DNA from: Jatrophihabitans telluris
GTDB lineage: Bacteria; Actinomycetota; Actinomycetes; Mycobacteriales; Jatrophihabitantaceae
DNA: 64,000 nucleotides
NCBI RefSeq assembly: GCF_023516435.1
Contig: NZ_CP097332.1
Span: 496,001 to 560,000 of the forward strand
Direction of reading: 5' to 3'
The first letter of the stretch is position 1, and the number at the start of each line of letters is the position of its first letter. A program made the position numbers and the translations under genes. The notes under the pieces were generated by a model. The model was not told where the DNA came from and made no database searches. It saw only the letters and a program-made list of their open reading frames with translations. Below are positions 56,688-64,000 of the stretch, piece by piece.

Positions 56688-57239
56688 GTGAGCTCATCCA
56701 TCCTGGACGACGACATCGAAGCGACACTGATTTCTGCCGATGACATCAAGACCAAGATCGACGAGCTGGCCGCGAGGATCGACGCCGACTACGCCGACCG
56801 GGAACCGCTGCTCGTCGGGGTGCTCAAGGGCGCCGTGATGTTCATGTCCGACCTCGCCCGCGCGTTGAGCCGGCCGTCGGAGATGGAGTTCATGGCCTGC
56901 TCGTCCTACGGGTCGTCGACAACTTCGTCGGGGGTCGTACGCATCCTGAAGGACCTGGACCGCGATGTGACCGGTCGCGACATCCTCATCGTCGAGGACA
57001 TCATCGATTCCGGCCTGACCCTGTCGTGGCTGCTCAAGAACCTGCAGGCGCGCAACCCGCGCTCGGTCGAAGTCGTGGCGCTGTTGCGCAAACCCGACGC
57101 GGTCAAGGTCCAGGTCCCGGTCAAGTACGTGGGCTTCGAGATCCCGAACGAGTTCGTGGTCGGGTACGGCCTGGACTATGCCGAGCGCTACCGGGACCTG
57201 CCCTACATCGGGCGGCTCAAGCCGTCCGTGTACGCCTGA
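56688..57239 (+). CDS. hpt: Hypoxanthine phosphoribosyltransferase
   Basis: A 183-residue purine-salvage enzyme that makes IMP or GMP from PRPP. The PRPP-binding loop is [18 protein letters not shown]. The metal and flexible-loop region is [21 protein letters not shown], and the purine-binding end is [29 protein letters not shown] 56688 follows GGAG; it lies about 90 bp after tilS and upstream of ftsH, the usual order. Confidence 0.96.
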   Translation: MSSSILDDDIEATLISADDIKTKIDELAARIDADYADREPLLVGVLKGAVMFMSDLARALSRPSEMEFMACSSYGSSTTSSGVVRILKDLDRDVTGRDILIVEDIIDSGLTLSWLLKNLQARNPRSVEVVALLRKPDAVKVQVPVKYVGFEIPNEFVVGYGLDYAERYRDLPYIGRLKPSVYA

Positions 57240-57458
57240 GCTGAAAGCTCGACCGGCTGACCCGGCTACGCCCACAGCGAACGCTGAGGGTTTACTCACC
57301 CGCAAGTCGGAACCAGCGCACCCTGCGTAGCGTTCAAGTACAGGGGCGCAGCCGCTTCCGTGTACCGTCTTTTGGACAGTGCAGCAGATTTTCCGGCACT
57401 AATGAGCAGCTGGCAGGAGGATACGTTCCGGCCCCTCCGGGTTCGGGACGCACGCGTT

Positions 57459-59876
<2,418 letters not shown>

Positions 59877-59933
59877 GCCCGGTTCATCCATCGTTCAGGC
59901 CTGACTCCCACCTGCTCGGAGGGCACAACAGAC

Positions 59934-60524
59934 ATGACCGGTTCCGACTCCGGCGGTGGCATCGATTTCCAACGGGCGGAGCGGGCGGTTCGCGAGCTGC
60001 TCATCGCGGTCGGCGAGGATCCCGACCGCGAAGGGCTGCGTGAGACGCCCGCCCGCGTGGCTCGTTCCTACGCCGAGGTGTTCGCCGGCCTGCACGTCGA
60101 CCCCGACGAGGTTCTCAAGACCACGTTCGACGAGCACCACGACGAGCTGGTCCTGGTCAAGGAAATTCCTCTGTACTCGACCTGCGAGCATCACCTCGTG
60201 CCGTGGCACGGAACCGCGGCGATCGGCTACATCCCCGGTAACGACGGGCGCATCACCGGACTGTCGAAGTTGGCCCGAGTGGTCGACCTGTACTCCAAAC
60301 GGCCCCAGGTGCAGGAGCGACTGACCTCGCAGGTCGCCGATGCGGTGATGTCGAGGCTCGAACCGCGCGGCGTCATCGTCGTCGTCCAGGCCGAGCATCT
60401 CTGCATGGCGATGAGGGGCATCCGCAAGCCGGGAGCGCTGACCATGACCTCGGCGGTCCGCGGGATCTTCAAGAGCGATCCGAGGTCCCGCTCCGAGGCG
60501 CTCAGCCTGATCCTGGGTCACTGA
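59934..60524 (+). CDS. folE: GTP cyclohydrolase I
   Basis: A 196-residue enzyme for the first step of tetrahydrofolate synthesis, GTP to dihydroneopterin triphosphate. Zinc and active-site motifs are [13 protein letters not shown] and [16 protein letters not shown], with [12 protein letters not shown] between. GGAGGGCA lies upstream. It starts the folE-folP-folB-folK run. Confidence 0.97.
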   Translation: MTGSDSGGGIDFQRAERAVRELLIAVGEDPDREGLRETPARVARSYAEVFAGLHVDPDEVLKTTFDEHHDELVLVKEIPLYSTCEHHLVPWHGTAAIGYIPGNDGRITGLSKLARVVDLYSKRPQVQERLTSQVADAVMSRLEPRGVIVVVQAEHLCMAMRGIRKPGALTMTSAVRGIFKSDPRSRSEALSLILGH

Positions 60525-60531
60525 CGCGGCG

Positions 60532-61383
60532 ATGCTCCCCTCCGCTGCCTCGGCGCTGCCGACCCGCTCCGACCGGATCGTCGTCATGGGCGTCCTCAAC
60601 GTCACGCCGGACTCGTTCTCCGACGGGGGCCGCTACGCCGACCTCGATGCCGCGGTGGCGCACGCCGAGGAGATGGTCGCGGCCGGAGCGGACCTGATCG
60701 ACGTCGGCGGAGAGTCCACCCGCCCCGGCGCGCAACGGGTTTCGGCCGAGGTGGAAGCGGCCCGGGTCGTGCCGGTGATCCAGCGGCTGGCCCAGGAGGG
60801 GATCAAGGTCAGCGTGGACACCTACCGAGCCGCCGTTGCCGAACTGTCGCTGGCCGCCGGTGCCATGATCGTCAACGACGTCTCGGGCGGTCTCGGTGAT
60901 GCCGACATGGCGCGCGTTGTCTCCGACGCCCGGTGCCCATGGATCATCATGCATTGGCGCGGGCATTCCGACCGGATGGCCGAGCTTGCCCGCTACGACG
61001 ATGTCGTCCTCGACGTCAAGCATGAACTGCTCGCCCGGGTCGACGACGCCGTGAAGGCCGGGGTGGAACCCGAGCAGCTGGTTCTCGACCCCGGATTGGG
61101 TTTCGCCAAGAGTGCGGAGCACAACTGGCGGCTACTGGCCCATATCGAGGAGTTCACCCGGCTCGACCTGCCGGTACTGCTCGGTGCGTCCCGCAAGTCC
61201 TTTCTAGGGCGCCTGCTGGCCGACCCGGACGGCGAGGTGCGGGCCACCTCCGAGCGAGAGGACGCCACGACGGCGCTCACGATGTTCGCGGCCCTGCAAG
61301 GCGCCTGGGGGGTTCGGGTGCACGAGGTCCGCCCCAGCGTGGACGCCGCGCTGGCCGCCGCTGCCATCAAGGCGGCCCGATGA
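60532..61383 (+). CDS. folP: Dihydropteroate synthase
   Basis: A 283-residue TIM-barrel enzyme that joins dihydropterin pyrophosphate with p-aminobenzoate, the sulfonamide target. Motifs are VMGVLNVTPDSFSDGG, DLIDVGGESTRPGAQRV, VNDVSGG, VLDPGLGFAKSAEHN and LLGASRKSFLG. It starts 7 nt after folE and its stop overlaps folB (ATGA). Confidence 0.97.
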   Translation: MLPSAASALPTRSDRIVVMGVLNVTPDSFSDGGRYADLDAAVAHAEEMVAAGADLIDVGGESTRPGAQRVSAEVEAARVVPVIQRLAQEGIKVSVDTYRAAVAELSLAAGAMIVNDVSGGLGDADMARVVSDARCPWIIMHWRGHSDRMAELARYDDVVLDVKHELLARVDDAVKAGVEPEQLVLDPGLGFAKSAEHNWRLLAHIEEFTRLDLPVLLGASRKSFLGRLLADPDGEVRATSEREDATTALTMFAALQGAWGVRVHEVRPSVDAALAAAAIKAAR

Positions 61384-61763
61384 CGGCCGACATCATCAGA
61401 CTCGCCGGTCTGCGAGTGCGGGGTTTCCACGGAGTGTTCGACTTCGAGCGCCGGGAAGGCCAGGACTTCGTCGTCGACGTCGAACTCGAGCTGTCCACTT
61501 CCCGAGCGGCGGCGACGGACGACATCGTCGACACCGTTCATTACGGGGAGCTGGCCGAATCGCTGGCGGCGGTCATCGCCGGAGAACCGGTCAACCTGCT
61601 GGAAACGTTGGCCGACCGGCTGATGACGGTGTGCTTGGCCGATACCAGGGTCGCGGCGGCGACCGTGACGGTGCACAAGCCGTCGGCACCGATCCCGCTT
61701 GCCTTCACCGACGTCGCGGTCACCATCCGTCGTAAGCGCGCCGATCGAGCGGGCGCTCGATGA
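61380..61763 (+). CDS. folB: Dihydroneopterin aldolase
   Basis: A 127-residue enzyme that splits dihydroneopterin to hydroxymethyl-dihydropterin and glycolaldehyde. Blocks are LAGLRVRGFHGVFDFERREG, DTVHYGELAESLAAVIAGEP, LLETLADRLM and VTVHKPSAPIP. It overlaps folP and folK by 4 nt each (ATGA). Confidence 0.96.
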   Translation: MTADIIRLAGLRVRGFHGVFDFERREGQDFVVDVELELSTSRAAATDDIVDTVHYGELAESLAAVIAGEPVNLLETLADRLMTVCLADTRVAAATVTVHKPSAPIPLAFTDVAVTIRRKRADRAGAR

Positions 61764-62272
61764 GTAGGGCCGTCCTGTCGATCGGATCGAACGAGGGTGA
61801 CTCATTCGCGCATCTGGCGACGGCCGTGACCGCATTTTCGCCCTACCTGGTCGGGGTTTCTCCGGTCTTCTCGACTCCACCGTGGGGTGGGGTCGTTCAG
61901 GCCGACTTTCTCAATGCAGTCCTGATCGTCAGCGACGACCAGGCCGAAGCGGCGGACTGGTTGCGCCGAGCCCAGGAAGCCGAACGCGCCGCCGGCCGGA
62001 CGCGGGAGGTGCGCTGGGGCCCGCGGACGCTCGATGTCGACGTGATCACCGTGGACGACGTCCGCAGCGACGATCCGCACTTGACCCTGCCGCATCCGCA
62101 TGCCGCCGAACGCGCTTTCGTCCTGGTGCCCTGGTGGGCCCTGGACCCCGAGGCCGAGCTGCCGGGCCGGGGAAGCGTGCTCAGCCTGATGCAGGCTCTG
62201 CCGCAGGCCGAACTCGACGCGGTGCGCCTGCTTCCAGCCACGGTGCTGCCGAAGGCCGGGCGGCCCACATGA
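61760..62272 (+). CDS. folK: 2-amino-4-hydroxy-6-hydroxymethyldihydropteridine pyrophosphokinase
   Basis: A 170-residue HPPK that transfers pyrophosphate from ATP to the pterin. It opens with AVLSIGSNEGDSFAHLA, contains DFLNAVLIV and the kinase signature RWGPRTLDVDVITVDD, then LTLPHPHAAERAFVLVPW. The stop overlaps the DUF3180 start (ATGA). Confidence 0.96.
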   Translation: MSRAVLSIGSNEGDSFAHLATAVTAFSPYLVGVSPVFSTPPWGGVVQADFLNAVLIVSDDQAEAADWLRRAQEAERAAGRTREVRWGPRTLDVDVITVDDVRSDDPHLTLPHPHAAERAFVLVPWWALDPEAELPGRGSVLSLMQALPQAELDAVRLLPATVLPKAGRPT

Positions 62273-62718
62273 TGCGGCGCACGTCGGCCACCGACCTGCT
62301 GGTCCCCTTCCTGGTCGTGGCCGCGCTGGGTTACCTGATCCTGCAGTTGTCCTACGGCTCGCTGCCGCCCTTCCAGTGGTATGCCGCGGTTCCGATCGGC
62401 GCGCTTGCTGCCGTGGAGATCGTGCTGGCCCCGCGGGTCAGGTCAGCCGTCCGGCACGACCCGCAGGCCAAGCCGATGACCGCGATCGCCATCGCCCGTT
62501 CGGTCGCCCTCGGCAAGGCCAGTTCGCTGTGCGGCGCTGCGTTGACAGGGGCCGCGTCGGCCCTGGTCGCGAAGGTGGTCCCGGATGTCTCGCGGACGTC
62601 CGCGGCCTCGCACGACGTCCGGGTGGGCATCGTGGTACTGCTCGCCTCCGTTGCGCTCACGCTCACCGGGTTGTGGCTCGAACGCGCCGGAATCGACCCC
62701 AACAGCGACCGCGGCTGA
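62269..62718 (+). CDS. DUF3180 membrane protein (Rv3605c-like)
   Basis: A 149-residue protein with four membrane helices: LLVPFLVVAALGYLILQL, WYAAVPIGALAAVEIVL, a middle pair of short segments around SLCGAALTGAASALVAKVV, and GIVVLLASVALTLTGLWLE. It follows folK in actinobacteria. The function is unknown; a link to folate metabolism is suggested only by position. Confidence 0.85.
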   Translation: MMRRTSATDLLVPFLVVAALGYLILQLSYGSLPPFQWYAAVPIGALAAVEIVLAPRVRSAVRHDPQAKPMTAIAIARSVALGKASSLCGAALTGAASALVAKVVPDVSRTSAASHDVRVGIVVLLASVALTLTGLWLERAGIDPNSDRG

Positions 62719-62762
62719 GGACGGGTAACCCGTGATCAAAGCAACTTTCCCCCGGTCTACGA

Positions 62763-62790
62763 CGTCTGGGGCTAACGGTCGCCCCAGACG
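62763..62790 (+). terminator. Hairpin between DUF3180 and the last gene
   Basis: CGTCTGGGGC and GCCCCAGACG form a perfect 10-bp stem with an 8-nt loop, 20 bp before the next start codon. It lacks a U-run and could be a terminator for the fol operon or a leader structure. Confidence 0.55.
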
Positions 62791-62810
62791 CTCTCGATAG
62801 ACTGCCCCCC

Positions 62811-64000
62811 GTGCCTCGCAACGACTCCGCCAATCCCCGGGCCGGGTTCTGGCGAGTCGCGGCTATCGCCGTTGCGATTCCGTTAGGTGCCGTCGCCGTA
62901 TACCTGGTCGCCTTCTCCAACACGGCCAAGCAGACCCAGATCGGCGTGCTCCTTGGAGCATGGGCGGTCTTTTTCGCCGCGCCGGCCGTCTTCTCGTCCC
63001 GTCGAACCCAGCAGCACCAGCAACAGTTGCTCGAGGTTCAACGGCACGCGGCCCAGCTACATGAGGCGCAACTCCAGATCGCCAGCCTCCAGCAGACCCA
63101 GCTCGAGGCGGCGAAGCAGTCCCAGCAGACGCAAGAGGTCGAGCTGCGCCGATTCGGCGAGTTGCAGCTGGCCCGTGAGACGGCGGCACGCCGGGAGGCA
63201 GACTTCCGTCTGGAAATCGCCTTGCGCGGCGAGATCGAGCGCGTCCTGACCGAGCAGATCAGCACCCTGCGGGACGAGGTCAGTTCCTTGCGGGCCGAGA
63301 TAGTCGACAAGGTCGGTGGCCAGCTTCGGCTTGAGCGGGTGGAGACAACCCGGCTGATCGCCTCGGACCTTGAGGCGTTGCAGAGCGAGATCCGTCGCCT
63401 CGGTGGCAGCCGGGAAAGCCTGGCGGCCGCTCCTGCGGAGTACCTGAACCAGACCCGCTCGTCCCAGTCAGCCGTGCAGGCCCAGTCAGGCCAGGGTCCG
63501 TCCGGTTCCGGGTCGAACGACGACCGTGCCAAGAAGACGGCCGCTCCCGATCGGCACACCGCCTCGGCCGAGTCGGCTGAGGACATTCTCGACGCCGAGG
63601 TGATCGAGCACGATCAGGAGCCCGTGAACCAGCCTGCGCCTGCCCCGACTCCGGCCCCTGCGGCCGCCCCCGCCCCGACCCCCGCCCCGACTCCGGCCCC
63701 TGCGGCCGCCCCCGCCCCGACCCCCAGCCCCGCCCGAGCACCCGAGCGGGAACCCGCGCCCGCACCCGCACCCGCACCCGCACCCGCACCCGCACCTGCA
63801 CCCGCGCCGGAGCCGGCACGGGCGCCTGCACCCACGCCGGAGCCGGCAGGGGCGCCTGCACCCACGCCGGAACCGGTACCCGCGGCCCAGGCCCTTCGCC
63901 CACCCGAGCCGGTTCCCGCTCGGGCCGCGTCGGCCATGCCGTCGCTGAGCGGTCGTCCGGACCCGTTCGCCAACCTGCCTCGTCTCACCCCGCTGTCCAG
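62811..64000 (+). CDS. Coiled-coil membrane protein with Ala/Pro-rich tail (Rv3604c/DUF6779-like), partial
   Basis: A frame open from GTG 62811 to the window edge (at least 396 residues, 3' end missing). Two helices come first: VAAIAVAIPLGAVAVYLVAF and GVLLGAWAVFFAAPAVFS. A long Gln/Glu-rich coiled coil follows (TQLEAAKQSQQTQEVELRRF, then LRDEVSSLRAEIVDKVGGQL). A low-complexity Ala-Pro region with hexanucleotide and 27-bp repeats ends it. The gene sits where mycobacteria have Rv3604c, which belongs to a similar membrane family. The likely role is envelope or cell-shape scaffolding; this is inference. Confidence 0.75.
   Translation, partial: MPRNDSANPRAGFWRVAAIAVAIPLGAVAVYLVAFSNTAKQTQIGVLLGAWAVFFAAPAVFSSRRTQQHQQQLLEVQRHAAQLHEAQLQIASLQQTQLEAAKQSQQTQEVELRRFGELQLARETAARREADFRLEIALRGEIERVLTEQISTLRDEVSSLRAEIVDKVGGQLRLERVETTRLIASDLEALQSEIRRLGGSRESLAAAPAEYLNQTRSSQSAVQAQSGQGPSGSGSNDDRAKKTAAPDRHTASAESAEDILDAEVIEHDQEPVNQPAPAPTPAPAAAPAPTPAPTPAPAAAPAPTPSPARAPEREPAPAPAPAPAPAPAPAPAPEPARAPAPTPEPAGAPAPTPEPVPAAQALRPPEPVPARAASAMPSLSGRPDPFANLPRLTPLS
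63630..63880 (+). repeat. Ala-Pro coding low-complexity repeats
   Basis: Direct copies of GCCCCCGCCCCGACC-type units, a run of CCCGCA hexamers (about 63761-63800) and two 27-bp units with GGCGCCTGCACCCACGCCGG. All are in frame in the last gene and encode Ala-Pro repeats. Confidence 0.85.

Noticed and set aside
63630-63880. Intergenic tandem repeat
   Set aside because: The repeats are in frame in the last gene and encode an Ala-Pro linker.

Overview
This is a 64 kb, very GC-rich chromosomal segment from an actinobacterium. Genes are packed tightly, with many 4-nt ATGA/GTGA start-stop overlaps and many GTG starts. Two blocks follow gene orders known from Mycobacterium tuberculosis. Positions 1-28300 match the Rv0495c-proC-hemACDB-hemL-ccdA/resB/ccsB order, and 51000-64000 match ppa-dacB-tilS-hpt-ftsH-folEPBK. 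A sigma-BldN/RsbN pair next to rex-hemA recalls Streptomyces, and the futalosine menaquinone route is present instead of classical men genes. This mix suggests a Frankia/Jatrophihabitans-like actinobacterium; that placement is inference. I see no rRNA or tRNA gene, insertion sequence or prophage.

Layout. 1-7900: Cys-rich protein, Ppx, sugar isomerase, proC, small HTH protein, 32-residue ribosomal protein bS22, SDR protein, acyltransferase, SerB-like phosphatase. 7982-10558: RsbN-like anti-sigma and BldN-like sigma. 10758-18583: acyl-CoA ligase, glutaredoxin-like protein, then rex (preceded by a perfect Rex operator) in one run with hemA-hemC-hemD-hemB. 18600-22016: GNAT protein and an amino-acid ABC transporter. 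22138-28271: hemL, histidine phosphatase and a system II cytochrome c maturation set (TlpA-like, CcdA, ResB, CcsB). 28366-45433: menaquinone region (UbiD, MqnP, UbiX, MqnE, MqnA, MqnC, MenG), interrupted by unrelated genes and by a retron-type reverse transcriptase. 45851-50945: LPXTG surface protein, MarR-MFS efflux operon and a BldD-like regulator. 51052-64000: Ppa, DacB, metalloprotease, CPBP protease, rhodanese, TilS, Hpt, FtsH, the folate operon and a truncated coiled-coil membrane protein.

Two things stand out. First, the reverse transcriptase at 38386-39693 (-) is preceded by a 172-bp gap filled by a perfect 13-bp inverted repeat enclosing 119 nt. This is the expected arrangement of a retron msr-msd RNA, so the locus is a candidate undescribed retron. 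Second, a 22-bp repeat (core CAACGAGGGCAACSTCAACG) recurs at five intergenic loci, in arrays with a nearly constant 32-bp period (about three helical turns) and in both orientations; it has no obvious mobile-element or CRISPR explanation. A second, smaller repeat family (GCGAATGGGCAGT) lies at 34161-34297.

The core genes fit together as a respiratory module. Rex senses NADH/NAD+ and probably controls itself and haem synthesis. HemA-HemL and HemB/C/D make tetrapyrrole, the Ccd/Res proteins attach haem to cytochrome c, and the Mqn/Ubi/MenG enzymes make menaquinone.
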